Source of the DNA: Virgibacillus dokdonensis | Lineage (GTDB): Bacteria; Bacillota; Bacilli; Bacillales; Amphibacillaceae | Length of the DNA stretch: 64,000 nt | Direction of reading: 5' to 3' | Assembly: GCF_900166595.1 (NCBI RefSeq) | Contig: NZ_LT745763.1 | Coordinates: 3,856,526 to 3,920,525 of the forward strand | Shown: positions 54,614-63,880 of the stretch, piece by piece | How positions within the stretch are numbered: position 1 is the first letter of the stretch | Layout of the letters: each line of letters starts with the position of its first letter | Translations under genes and position numbers: made by a program | Notes under the pieces: model-generated | Seen by the model: the letters and a program-made list of their open reading frames with translations, nothing else | Databases searched by the model: none | Told to the model about the DNA's origin: nothing

Positions 54614-54943
54614 TTATTTATTGGCTTTAAGTTCTGCAACTTCTTTTTCTAATGTTTCAACTCTATTTAATAATACCTGGGCAACTTTAGCTACAATTGC
54701 ATTCATAGACCCTGTATCAAAAGAGTAAAATTCACTCTCGTCTTCTTTTATCACTTCCAATAGTTCTTCTGGAGCGGTTTCAGGAATCAAAACACCATAT
54801 GATGTTTTATCATCAACCTCCAACTCATCTCCCATATCGTATACATTATTATAAGTTTTATAACTTGCACTCTCTAAAATTCCTTTTGCATCATAAAATG
54901 TTAAATCTTCAATGTTTCTATATCTTCTCTCAATTGGTTGCAT
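54614..54943 (-). CDS. Small S74-chaperone-like tail fibre protein
   Basis: A 109-residue protein. YGVLIPETAPEELLEVI followed by a C-terminal coiled coil (VLLNRVETLEKEVAELKANK) resembles the end of an S74 intramolecular chaperone, as seen at the C-terminus of the large tail protein (YGVVSDEAPDEIL ... LVRRVNELEKNL). It lacks the cleavage motif, so it may be a separate chaperone or the remnant of a second fibre. AAAAGGAG precedes the ATG. Confidence 0.6.
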   Translation of the reverse strand: MQPIERRYRNIEDLTFYDAKGILESASYKTYNNVYDMGDELEVDDKTSYGVLIPETAPEELLEVIKEDESEFYSFDTGSMNAIVAKVAQVLLNRVETLEKEVAELKANK

Positions 54944-55030
54944 TGTAGTACACTCCTTTTAAATTATTTATTTTCTCACTTACTCAATTCAAAAAAGGAA
55001 CACTTTACCTTAAAAGCGAAAAAACAACGC

Positions 55031-55195
55031 CTATTCAGCGTTTTCCTTTTCCTGCTGTGTATTTGCCTTTAACTCATTGATTTCTTCTTGCTGTGCAGTA
55101 ATTATTGCCTCGTGATAGGCTTTTTCTTGTGACAGCTGTGCAACTTGATTACTTAATGCATTCACTACATATTGTAAATTAACTTCTTGTTCCAT
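55031..55195 (-). CDS. Small phage coiled-coil protein
   Basis: The 54-residue frame from the ATG at 55195 (MEQEVNLQYVVNALSNQVAQ) is largely a charged coiled coil (QQEEINELKANTQQEKE). AAGGGTGAG lies before it, overlapping the end of the large tail gene region. A small hairpin with TTTTTT overlaps its end and may be a terminator. Small proteins of this type are common between tail-fibre and lysis genes, but their role is unknown. Confidence 0.6.
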   Translation of the reverse strand: MEQEVNLQYVVNALSNQVAQLSQEKAYHEAIITAQQEEINELKANTQQEKENAE

Positions 55196-55202
55196 TTTAC
55201 AC

Positions 55203-58200
55203 TCACCCTTTTAAATTTTTCTCCAATTCATTAACTCGTCTAACTAAATCCTTTGTAACGTTAAGATTGTGGGATATCATTGCATATAGCCTTACAGCTG
55301 TTCCCTCTTCACTTAAAATTTCGTCAGGTGCTTCATCTGATACGACTCCATAGCTTTTGAAGGTGTCTATATGACAGACCTTACCATCTTGGTCCTTTCT
55401 AATATAGTTATATTTACGCATTCTTAATGCATCTAGAATACGATATGATTCACCAATCGGTAAATCTTGAATATTTCTTTTTTGACTGCGCGTCGATGTT
55501 TCATTAATATGAACTGCATTGATTTTCCACAAGTGATAATGTGCTGTTCCTACATAGCCCCAAGCGTTAGTATCAGGTTCAAGACAAGGGTTCTCATGTC
55601 CATCTATAGTAGTACGTCCTCGCATTTTAAAATAATGTTTTTGAAAACCATTACTTCGTTCATTTTTCATCACGAACCTGTGCTCTCGCGCATAATAAAT
55701 CGTATTCATTTTATAATGCGTCCGCAATTCCATTCCTACGCCGTCTGCGCCACTTCCGATGACAAACGTATCATTTACGTTCATTCCTATTCCTGCTGAC
55801 TTGCTCCCACTGCCTCCAAAGAAGCGAATTGTACTAGGGTCTGATTGCCCTTTTCCTCCTATATCACGGACTCCGATATGAATACGCACATTTCCTTTAT
55901 TATCAATTGACTCGAATCCTGCATCATCAAGCTGTATGGCCTGTGTCCCATTTTTAACACGTATTAGTACCTTATTTGCATCTATAATACCTGAACTTAT
56001 TTTGTCAGCACTTAAGCTAGAGATCATTGCATTTGTTACTCTTACGTTGGCTATCTTAGCAAAATCTATTTTGGCGTTACCTGCAATAAGGTCATTGGTA
56101 ATTACGCCATCCTTAATATAAACTTTCCCGTTTCTAACGACTAAATCACCATCGATGGAAACGCGTTGTGCGTTAATTTTAATCTGTTCGGGGGATTGAT
56201 TAATACTGGACACTACACCATTCTTGCTTACTTTTGACTCAATACGGTCAGCGTGTTGTTTAATAGTTGATTCTGCTGTACTAACACGCATGGTCATATT
56301 ATCCATGTCTTTGTTATAAGTAGTTTCCGTTACCTTCCCCTCGATCAAGTCCGCTTGCTGTTTAAACGTGGAGTTAGCCGTACTTTTAAACTTTTCGTAG
56401 TCGGTTTTTATTGCCGAAAAATTTTGCTCAACACCTTTTGCTGTTTGCTCAATTTCCGATGCGTAGTGTTCAACAGATTCGATTTTTCTATCGGTGTCTT
56501 CGGGTGCTGGCGTCCAATCGGTTGCCTTGTTACCTTTTTCTAATTTTATATTCCTAACATGTATTACACTACCTGTTTGGTCAACGTTATCTCCGTACTC
56601 TAGAGCTTTTATAATTAGTAGACTTTTACTCTGCACCTCTCTATCTGGTATTTTCATAGTTGTTTTAATGCGTACCCACTTGCCATTTGTTTCAGGTACA
56701 GTAGTAGCAGGAGAATGTCTTTGTTTACCTGGGCTTCTAGTATCAAACGACATCAAAGCATGGGAGTTAGTAAATTCAGCTTTTACATCCATGGATAACG
56801 TGAACTCTTCACCTATTGATTTATAAAAGTTTTCGTCAGTTATATGGTCTTCTATAAATGTGTAAGCGTTCCAATAACGAGTATCATTTCCAATTATTTC
56901 GATTGTTGTTATACCATCTTTAAACGACTGCCTTACGTTCTCTCTACGGTCAGACCCCGATAGAAATATTTTTTGGCTATTTTTTAATAAATTCCTTCCG
57001 CCAACCTGAATATTATTGATTTTAGCTTCAAAATCCTCAGGCGCAGGTGTCCAGTCTGTGGCTTTATTGCCTTTTTCAATTTTTAAAGAGTGGAATTGAA
57101 TTTCATTATCCCTTTTAAAATCGGAAATCCAAAAATGCATATTATAGTTATCTGCGTTTTCGTTAGTTACCTCATATACACATTCAAATTTAAACCAGTT
57201 TGTTGTTATTTTACTTATATTTCTAGATATCATTTTAGAACTATTCCCTAAAACTCTCACATTAAATTCTCTGTTCCCTTTGATATAACCAGAAAACATA
57301 TATCTTTCTCCAAATGATGTAGCCTTAGGAGCTCTAGATTTAATAGGTAAATAGATAACACCTTCATTCGCTTCACTATCATTGTCTCTAGTAGCTTTAA
57401 ATGTAGCTACATATCCTGATGGCACAGTTGCATCTTCTGTAATATTTTTTGTTGTGGAAATTTTATAAGGAGATAACGGATATTTGGCACTATCAAGAAT
57501 AAAATTCCTTCCACCAACCTCTATCTTACCCAGCTCGCCTTTAACATAAGTTGCATCGACTTTACTTCTAATCATATCCGCCTGTTGTTCGATACTAGAT
57601 TTATTACTGTTGATGTCGGTAATTATACCTTGCTTATCGGTGTTGTAAGTGGTGTTATCAACCTTGCTTGCTATGCCCTCAGCGTTAATCTGTATGGCAG
57701 CACTATTTTTATTTATTGTCGTTTCAAGTGTGTCTTTGTCTTGTTGATATTGCGTATTATCAACTTTAGCAGTAATATCTGTTTCTGTTTGACTAATACG
57801 AGATTCATGATTTTCCAGATCTGTAACGATGCCATCTTTGTCGGTCTCGTAAGTTGTTTTGGATACCACATTATCAAACTTATTATCTAATTGCTCTACC
57901 GTATAAACATCCGCTTTATTCGCTTTTGCAACTAGCCGACCATTCACCCATTCAGCATCTACTTTATTCGCCAAATCCGTAACCAATTGACCGACTTGTT
58001 CTTGATAATCTGCTATAGAAATGGCGCCTACATCTGCTGCATTTTTAGGTGCTAATGGCTTCCATGATTCGCTTTCTTCATCCCAATGATAGAGAATATT
58101 AGGGTTTTCACTTGTGTTTAACCAGTACTTATATTCACTTGGACTAGGATACTCTTCCCCTTTATAAATCCCGTATTCGATAAAGTCTGGGACAATTTCC

Positions 58201-59714
58201 TCTAAATCTGACAAATGTAATTGTACCGTTGAAGCACTAACCTGTTCGGAGTACTCGCTTGCTGTTCCATGTGTGTTCACGGCTCTTACTCGAAAATACC
58301 ATTTTTCGTCTGTATCAGCATCAAAGTTATATGCGCCTACTTTGCCACGGAAAACAAGATTTGTAGAATCTGGGACAAACCCGTTTATTTGACTTGCATA
58401 AATCTCGTAAGCTGCTATCGCATAGGTGGATTCAAATGTCCATGACAGCATAATCTTTTTAAATAACCCTGTTGCGGAAACATCTTGTGGCGTATCAGGA
58501 ACAATATCAGGAAATCTTCCATCCGTAATTGGTCCACCACCAGCATCCCAACTTGCGCTATCCTCTTTTACTTTATCAATGACCCAATCCATATCACGCT
58601 CATCTGGATGTAAGTCTAATATATTTCCTAAGACAAGGCTCCCGTCTCTCGGGTTGCCAATATCATATTTCCAAGACATAATTCTTGCTTCCACTAACAC
58701 CATCGGCTTCATATCTTTGTCCCTAGCAATGCCTGTATCACCTAAGAATACGTGTTCATGTTCGTAATCTGCTATACCATAAAATGTAATGATATCCATT
58801 TCGTATTGAACCTTTGGAGCTTTTTCAGTTTGAACTGCCTCCCATGTCTTTACGAGTAGCTTTTCGGGATCTTCCCCGTCATTATCTTCAAATAAGCCAA
58901 ATCGATGCATGAGCTCACCTGTTTCATGATTGAACACCCCATGGGTTTCCAGTGCTACCGAATCACCAACCCACGCTTGCCCCTTTGGTTTATCCGTGGG
59001 ATCGCCCTTTTCTTTTACCCACTCTACGTCACGAAAAGTCACTTTCCCAGCGCCTTCCTCACCGGATTGTAAGGATTTCCCTTGACCATATAAAGCTGTT
59101 TTCGGATAATATAGAACCGTCCTCGTCAAATTCTTTATATCCTTATCCATTTCAAAACGTTTTCCGGTATCTGAGCCTTTACGCTGAACAATATCAATAT
59201 AGCGACCGGTTATTTTGTTTCCCGCTACCTCGATGCGATCTACAATTTCACCGCCCCAACGTGATGTTAGCTTTCCTAAACAATCGTAGGCATTTTGATA
59301 GGAAAAGCTGATGTCATATAACCCTAAATCAGCTACATTACCGACTTTCCAGCGGGAATACTGTAAAATAATACCTAGCACAGCTTCAGCGGATTTATTT
59401 ACCGTTTCACCATCCGTCACAATAACATCTGTTAATTCTTGCATCGCCGGCATACATTGGATGACCTTTTCCGGAGCTTCTCCGTCGATATCATCCACTT
59501 CACGAATGGTAAATAAACGAAGGTTTCCTTTTAAATCCTTAAACGCAACTTGGTTTCCACCTACGAAATAGGCAGCATCCTTATCGGACATAGGAAAAGT
59601 AATCGAAAAAGAGACGGGCTTTTCAACCGTCTCTTCAAAAATGGCCTCCACATAGTGGTTAGTGATGGCTAATAGCTCATCATACTTATTAAAAATGAAA
59701 ATCCTTTCTTTCAT
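55203..59714 (-). CDS. Phage tail endopeptidase/receptor-binding protein with S74 chaperone (Tal-like)
   Basis: This tail-tip protein has 1503 residues from the ATG at 59714 (MKERIFIFNKYDELLAI). The N-terminal 380 residues are the prophage tail (Tal/gp44-like) hub domain. A fibronectin type III domain follows near residues 405-500 (PDTPQDVSATGLFKKIMLSW). Next come triple-helix-like coiled repeats (TDLENHESRISQTETDITAK) and two related carbohydrate-binding-like modules, each starting GGRN and ending KGNKATDWTPAPED. A beta-rich region comes before a C-terminal peptidase S74 chaperone domain (TSTRSQKRNIQDL near residue 1400), which should self-cleave after trimer folding. The protein should bind the host surface. 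Confidence 0.9.
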   Translation of the reverse strand: MKERIFIFNKYDELLAITNHYVEAIFEETVEKPVSFSITFPMSDKDAAYFVGGNQVAFKDLKGNLRLFTIREVDDIDGEAPEKVIQCMPAMQELTDVIVTDGETVNKSAEAVLGIILQYSRWKVGNVADLGLYDISFSYQNAYDCLGKLTSRWGGEIVDRIEVAGNKITGRYIDIVQRKGSDTGKRFEMDKDIKNLTRTVLYYPKTALYGQGKSLQSGEEGAGKVTFRDVEWVKEKGDPTDKPKGQAWVGDSVALETHGVFNHETGELMHRFGLFEDNDGEDPEKLLVKTWEAVQTEKAPKVQYEMDIITFYGIADYEHEHVFLGDTGIARDKDMKPMVLVEARIMSWKYDIGNPRDGSLVLGNILDLHPDERDMDWVIDKVKEDSASWDAGGGPITDGRFPDIVPDTPQDVSATGLFKKIMLSWTFESTYAIAAYEIYASQINGFVPDSTNLVFRGKVGAYNFDADTDEKWYFRVRAVNTHGTASEYSEQVSASTVQLHLSDLEEIVPDFIEYGIYKGEEYPSPSEYKYWLNTSENPNILYHWDEESESWKPLAPKNAADVGAISIADYQEQVGQLVTDLANKVDAEWVNGRLVAKANKADVYTVEQLDNKFDNVVSKTTYETDKDGIVTDLENHESRISQTETDITAKVDNTQYQQDKDTLETTINKNSAAIQINAEGIASKVDNTTYNTDKQGIITDINSNKSSIEQQADMIRSKVDATYVKGELGKIEVGGRNFILDSAKYPLSPYKISTTKNITEDATVPSGYVATFKATRDNDSEANEGVIYLPIKSRAPKATSFGERYMFSGYIKGNREFNVRVLGNSSKMISRNISKITTNWFKFECVYEVTNENADNYNMHFWISDFKRDNEIQFHSLKIEKGNKATDWTPAPEDFEAKINNIQVGGRNLLKNSQKIFLSGSDRRENVRQSFKDGITTIEIIGNDTRYWNAYTFIEDHITDENFYKSIGEEFTLSMDVKAEFTNSHALMSFDTRSPGKQRHSPATTVPETNGKWVRIKTTMKIPDREVQSKSLLIIKALEYGDNVDQTGSVIHVRNIKLEKGNKATDWTPAPEDTDRKIESVEHYASEIEQTAKGVEQNFSAIKTDYEKFKSTANSTFKQQADLIEGKVTETTYNKDMDNMTMRVSTAESTIKQHADRIESKVSKNGVVSSINQSPEQIKINAQRVSIDGDLVVRNGKVYIKDGVITNDLIAGNAKIDFAKIANVRVTNAMISSLSADKISSGIIDANKVLIRVKNGTQAIQLDDAGFESIDNKGNVRIHIGVRDIGGKGQSDPSTIRFFGGSGSKSAGIGMNVNDTFVIGSGADGVGMELRTHYKMNTIYYAREHRFVMKNERSNGFQKHYFKMRGRTTIDGHENPCLEPDTNAWGYVGTAHYHLWKINAVHINETSTRSQKRNIQDLPIGESYRILDALRMRKYNYIRKDQDGKVCHIDTFKSYGVVSDEAPDEILSEEGTAVRLYAMISHNLNVTKDLVRRVNELEKNLKG

Positions 59715-59716
59715 CT

Positions 59717-60049
59717 CTACAACCACCTTTCCGTATACGTTACTTCTAATTGCATGGCAGGAATTGTTTTTATTTCATTTTTCCCTGGTCTTAATTGAAA
59801 GAAATCTGCATAGACAAGATCAATAGCCTCCATTTGTAACTGCCCATTAATCCATACCTTTTGTTTTGAAAAATCTACCGTCACCACATCATTCACTTTA
59901 AATGGATGGTGCAGGCGTAATTTTTCATCAGCTAAGCTGTATTCTACATACGGTATTCCTTCTTTTAAAACAGATGTAATCATAGGCGACGCGGGAGCGG
60001 TTCCATTCACATATACTTCATTTTTTTGTGCCATCTCGATCCAACGCAT
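59717..60049 (-). CDS. Distal tail protein C-terminal half (split Dit)
   Basis: 110 residues that match the C-terminal domain of siphovirus Dit proteins: NGTAPASPMITSVL near the start and LRPGKNEI near the end are the typical phrases. Relatives carry this on the same chain as the N-terminal domain at 60512-61057. The ATG overlaps the previous stop (TAATG), with GAGGGTGA upstream. Confidence 0.72.
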   Translation of the reverse strand: MRWIEMAQKNEVYVNGTAPASPMITSVLKEGIPYVEYSLADEKLRLHHPFKVNDVVTVDFSKQKVWINGQLQMEAIDLVYADFFQLRPGKNEIKTIPAMQLEVTYTERWL

Positions 60050-60522
60050 TATGCTTCACCCTCAGGCGGTGTTCCTTGTTGAGCTTCTAGCGCTGTGATC
60101 CTCTCTTTAATCACTTCTATTTCATTTAAAATTGCTGTAATATTCGCTTGATTTTCTTGTCCAACCGTTGCATTATTGCCAATACTTTCGTGAATCGATA
60201 AAATATCTTCGCCTAACGCTGTGATATCTGCTTTATTTTCCGTTATACTTCCCGTGTTCAGTTCAATACTTTCTCCGTGTTTCTCTAGCGATTTTTGATG
60301 GTTGGTTACTTTTGCATCCATCGCTGTTACATCGTTTTGTAATGTCGTCACATGTTCATGCACGTCATTTAAACTCGTTTGTAAAGCTTCATCCTTATTT
60401 TGTAGCCGTTCTACTTCTGCATCAATTTTATCTGCATTTTGCGCAAAGTTAGCAATAGAAACATCAATTTTATCTGTTATTTCTGGCTTTACCAATTGCA
60501 AATTTGGTGTACTAGTTGCCAA
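60049..60522 (-). CDS. Coiled-coil tail protein inserted between the Dit halves
   Basis: 157 residues. The TTG at 60522 (residues ATSTPNLQLVKPEITDKID after the start) is preferred, with GGGGTGA five bases upstream. The N-terminal phrase is common in small siphovirus tail-fibre or neck proteins (TPNLGLVKPE-type). The rest is a long coiled coil with regular heptads. It overlaps the end of the Dit N-terminal frame by 11 bases and the start of the C-terminal frame by one. Confidence 0.7.
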   Translation of the reverse strand: MATSTPNLQLVKPEITDKIDVSIANFAQNADKIDAEVERLQNKDEALQTSLNDVHEHVTTLQNDVTAMDAKVTNHQKSLEKHGESIELNTGSITENKADITALGEDILSIHESIGNNATVGQENQANITAILNEIEVIKERITALEAQQGTPPEGEA

Positions 60523-61057
60523 TAAAATCACCCCACTTGTTATTTTTGTATGCTTCCCACGTATATTTTTTCAACGCAATCGATTTGTATGTTTCCCCGT
60601 ATTTAAAAGGATCGGAGCATAAAAACACGAGCTCAGCTACTATGCTATTCGCCGTTTCTTCTGGAACATCATTTGCCGATAAAGTCGCATAAAAAAAAGC
60701 CGCTTCATCGGTAAAAGCTAACTTCTTTTGTGATTCTTGCAATAAATTATTTAGTTGGTTGTACCGCTTTCTGAACCCTTCCTTTGTTTGATCGGTTAGC
60801 TTATATTTGACCGTAATTTCTTTCGCATTCCATGTCGGTTCATTTGCTTCTAACACCCCGTGCATTCCTGGTACGTCCACTGTCGAAATTCGTTGTTCCA
60901 GATTGCTTCTCCCAGAAATGACCAATGTGGTAAAATCCCCTGATTGATCAGATAAGTCATGATCTAAATTAACTCCATTAAATATCGTCTGCAATCGCGA
61001 GGCTCTTTCACTGTTGTCATCCGCTTCCTTCGTTACTGTATCTACAAACGTATACAT
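60512..61057 (-). CDS. Distal tail protein N-terminal half (Sipho_tail family, split Dit)
   Basis: 181 residues. NGVNLDHDL and ISGRSNLEQRISTVDVPGMHG, then VAELVFLCSDPFKYGE, are the landmarks of the Dit N-terminal belt domain. Normal Dit continues for about 100 residues after this point; here the chain ends and the C-terminal domain is a separate gene. GGAGG precedes the ATG. Dit forms the hexameric hub joining the tail tube to the tip. Confidence 0.82.
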   Translation of the reverse strand: MYTFVDTVTKEADDNSERASRLQTIFNGVNLDHDLSDQSGDFTTLVISGRSNLEQRISTVDVPGMHGVLEANEPTWNAKEITVKYKLTDQTKEGFRKRYNQLNNLLQESQKKLAFTDEAAFFYATLSANDVPEETANSIVAELVFLCSDPFKYGETYKSIALKKYTWEAYKNNKWGDFIGN

Positions 61058-61067
61058 CCTACACCTC

Positions 61068-62657
61068 CTACCAACTCTGCTGTCTTGTTAGATTGGATTT
61101 TCTTGTTTGTGCATTCGTAATATCTTCTACAAACGCACTAAATTGCTGCTTGCCAATAGAAACATGGACTACTGCAGGCTGTTTTTGTGCGCTCCATTCA
61201 TTTAAAAACGGTTGCGATGGTTGAACGTTCACTGCTTGATGAAGACTACGAACCTCTCCAGCTATACGTGGTAATGTAAACTGCGGGTTAAAGGAATCCT
61301 GTACTTGATCCGATACCGCACTTGCTGCAGTAACAACATTTTTTGCCATTTGCTGAATCCCCATAGCAAATCCCGCCATCGTGTCATCGCCAATATCTCG
61401 AAATAAACGGGATGGTGATTTAATGCCTAAAAATTTCAACACACCACCGACAGCATCTTTGGCAGCATTTAACACAGCATCGCCTACCTTAGAAGCATTA
61501 TCTGCAATACCTTGTATCAAGCCCATAATTAAATCTTTTCCTGCTGACACCATGTTGCTAGCAAACTCCATTACCTTTCCAGGCATTTTACCAATTTGCG
61601 TTCCTACTTCTGTTACAGCTTCGGTGAGCTTTGATCGTATCGCTTGAAACACTTCCTGGAATTTTTGTCGCACTGCAGTTACAATCGCCTGTGCTTTTTC
61701 TACAGCGCTCGATACCATCGTTAAAAATCCTTGTACGACAGCATCTTTCGCACTACCAATTAAGGAAGCAATGGTTTCCTTCACTTGCGTAAATTTTGTT
61801 TTTATCGTTTGCCAAATGGTACTAGTCATGGTGGAAACAAATTCCTTCATTATATTCCAGATGTTCATAAACGTGGACTTAATCGTTTCCCAGGCCCCAG
61901 ACCAATCTCCAGTAATTAGTTGCATCACTGTTCGAATAATGCCCATCACTAACTCCATAGCTATTTTTATCGTTGTTTTTATGATGTTCCAAACTAATTT
62001 AATTTGTGTTGAAATGAGTGTCCAAGCCGCGATTAAAAATGGCTTTATGATATTCATCACTGTCATAATAACCGTCTTAATTGCTCCCCAGACAGATTGG
62101 AATATTTGTAAAAGCAATGCCTGGTTTTCCGTCCACCACGTTGTCAATGATCCCCAAAGTGTCATAACAAACGTGACAATTTCCTGAACCACCGGCATCA
62201 TAAATGCACGGATCGATTCCCACACACTCATGACAATATCTCGAAACGTTTGACTATTCGTCCATAAATAAGCAAACCCTACCGCCAGTAAAGTCACTAA
62301 CGTTATTATTAAGGCGAGGGGATTGGCAGCTAAAATAGAAAATAAGCTCATGACTCCTTCCTTCAATGCCAACATAGTTGGTAAAAAATTCGTCATCACG
62401 GAATTAATTGTTTCAAACAAAACAGGCATACCGCTTAATATCCCCATAAACGGGTCTAGTACAGCCTGAACTTGAGCAATTCCTTCTGTCATTCCTGGGA
62501 TAAACCCTAACGATTCCTGCATTTCTCCCAGCTTCGTAACGACAGGGTCTACCTTCTCTTGCAACGTTTTAAACGCATCCCCGGCTTCATTTAATCCTTC
62601 TGCTTGTACTTTAAAGCCTTGCATAAACCGCCCCGGCTCATTCGATCCTTCCGCCAT
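61068..62657 (-). CDS. Phage tail tape measure protein
   Basis: This 529-residue protein is rich in helix and hydrophobic segments, with repeated WxxI/WNIIKT-type motifs in its middle and KFLGIKSPSRLFRDIGDDTMAGFAMGI near residue 415, a hallmark of tape measure proteins. At about 1.5 angstrom per residue it would set a short tail, near 80 nm. AAGGAGG precedes the ATG. Its start overlaps the second tail chaperone frame by 20 bases. Confidence 0.93.
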   Translation of the reverse strand: MAEGSNEPGRFMQGFKVQAEGLNEAGDAFKTLQEKVDPVVTKLGEMQESLGFIPGMTEGIAQVQAVLDPFMGILSGMPVLFETINSVMTNFLPTMLALKEGVMSLFSILAANPLALIITLVTLLAVGFAYLWTNSQTFRDIVMSVWESIRAFMMPVVQEIVTFVMTLWGSLTTWWTENQALLLQIFQSVWGAIKTVIMTVMNIIKPFLIAAWTLISTQIKLVWNIIKTTIKIAMELVMGIIRTVMQLITGDWSGAWETIKSTFMNIWNIMKEFVSTMTSTIWQTIKTKFTQVKETIASLIGSAKDAVVQGFLTMVSSAVEKAQAIVTAVRQKFQEVFQAIRSKLTEAVTEVGTQIGKMPGKVMEFASNMVSAGKDLIMGLIQGIADNASKVGDAVLNAAKDAVGGVLKFLGIKSPSRLFRDIGDDTMAGFAMGIQQMAKNVVTAASAVSDQVQDSFNPQFTLPRIAGEVRSLHQAVNVQPSQPFLNEWSAQKQPAVVHVSIGKQQFSAFVEDITNAQTRKSNLTRQQSW

Positions 62658-62934
62658 AAGGCACCTCCTTTTCCGTATTCACCTGTTTAGCAATAGCTGC
62701 TAAACGTTTCATTTTATCACTCACCCGCTTAGGCTTGGTTACTTCCTTCAAATGTTTTTCATAATCAAAGAAATCTTTAAATCGCTTGTAAATAGGTACT
62801 TGCTTTTTACCTTGTTCTTTTGTTAGTGTGACTTGGTGATTAATCCATGCTTGCTTATACATCTTGTATTCCTTATCTACTTGCTGCAATCGAAATGCAC
62901 GTATTCGTAAAGCATACTCCCCTAACGTGAGCAC
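62638..62934 (-). CDS. Tail assembly chaperone, second frame (frameshift extension)
   Basis: 98 codons from a GTG at 62934, but the frame is open upstream without a stop through SKEAYEDIIINCFRFLAFTK into the end of the preceding chaperone gene, where it lies in the -1 frame. This is the gpG/gpGT arrangement, in which a -1 ribosomal frameshift makes a long chaperone that recruits tape measure protein. I do not see a canonical slippery heptamer. The basic C-terminus (KRVSDKMKRLAAIAKQ) fits the long form. Confidence 0.7.
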   Translation of the reverse strand: MLTLGEYALRIRAFRLQQVDKEYKMYKQAWINHQVTLTKEQGKKQVPIYKRFKDFFDYEKHLKEVTKPKRVSDKMKRLAAIAKQVNTEKEVPYGGRIE

Positions 62935-63011
62935 TTCAATATCTTTCAGTTTTGTAAACGCTAAAAAGCGGAAACAGTTAATAATGATATCCTCATATGC
63001 TTCTTTTGAGG

Positions 63012-63377
63012 TTATGCTTTCTTGTGATTGGTTGTTGCTTGCATTTGTTTGATCGTGTCCTTCATGACTGGTGACTTCCCCAATGCATCCTTTAACGCTG
63101 TAAATAATTCCTCAAGCCCGTCATTTTCTAAAGCATACTGTTCAATAGCTTTTTCGATTTGACTGTTACTTGGGGTTGTATCCAAATAGGAAATAGCTGC
63201 TCTAATAACCGCATGAATAGCAACTGGATTCCATTGCTGCAAATTCATAAACGCCATGTTCACACCCATTCCAAATTTCATCCCTTGATAATCCACTTCA
63301 TACACTTTGTCCAGTTCACGAATAAATTTTATACCAAATTTCAATTCATACACTTTTTCATTAATAGTAAATTCCAT
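63012..63377 (-). CDS. Tail assembly chaperone (gpG-like)
   Basis: 121 residues beginning MEFTINEKVYELKFGIKFIRELD, the pattern of Gram-positive phage tail assembly chaperones. The C-terminal third is helical and acidic. It sits between the major tail protein and the tape measure gene, the standard place. Confidence 0.85.
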   Translation of the reverse strand: MEFTINEKVYELKFGIKFIRELDKVYEVDYQGMKFGMGVNMAFMNLQQWNPVAIHAVIRAAISYLDTTPSNSQIEKAIEQYALENDGLEELFTALKDALGKSPVMKDTIKQMQATTNHKKA

Positions 63378-63457
63378 GTCTCTTCAACCTCCAAAATTTA
63401 AATATAGTAACCAATGAATATAGCTGTATTCATTGGTTACTTGAACTAAGGCTCGGG

Positions 63458-63603
63458 GCGCCCGGTTAGCAACGTAGCGAGTGGAACGAAACGACTAAAG
63501 TTTTAGGAATCATGGTGAGACGGTGTTGACGAACCATTGATGACTTATCGTAAGGCGATTCGTGAAGTCGCCTAGTTGCTGGGCGCTGGAGCCGGACGTG
63601 GCT
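63458..63603. repeat. About 140-bp structured dispersed repeat, copy 2, inside the prophage
   Basis: Closely related to 36407-36545. GCGCCC plus AGCAAC near its start can pair with GTTGCTGGGCGC near its end, and AGGCGA pairs with TCGCCT inside, so it should fold into a long structured RNA or DNA hairpin. It lies between the major tail protein and chaperone genes. Confidence 0.85.
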
Positions 63604-63651
63604 AAATAACTTAGTTAGTTTATCCACAGCTGCAAAATTTTATAATTTCCT

Positions 63652-63752
63652 AGACAACAAAAAACTTGGCTTGTCACCAATTTCTTACGGTGGAAGCCGT
63701 AGTTTTACTTACTATAAACCCTTAAAACTCTAAACATTTATATAGTGTAAAA
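63652..63752. repeat. TTATACTATA-type dispersed repeat next to copy 2
   Basis: AAAAACTTGGCTTGTCACC, TGGAAGCCGTAGTTTTACT, then ACTATAAACC and TATATAGTGTAAAA match the layout at 33349-33430 and the end of the 36351 copy. Nothing else is recognised in 63384-63880. Confidence 0.65.
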
Positions 63753-63880
63753 AATCGTCAGCTTATTCTTACCCACGATAATTACATACTTATTTCTCAC
63801 ATAAAATTTTTACGTCAATTCATCATGCAAATTTTATACAAGATCGATTACATTTACATAAATAGGATCAGCAAGATTTA

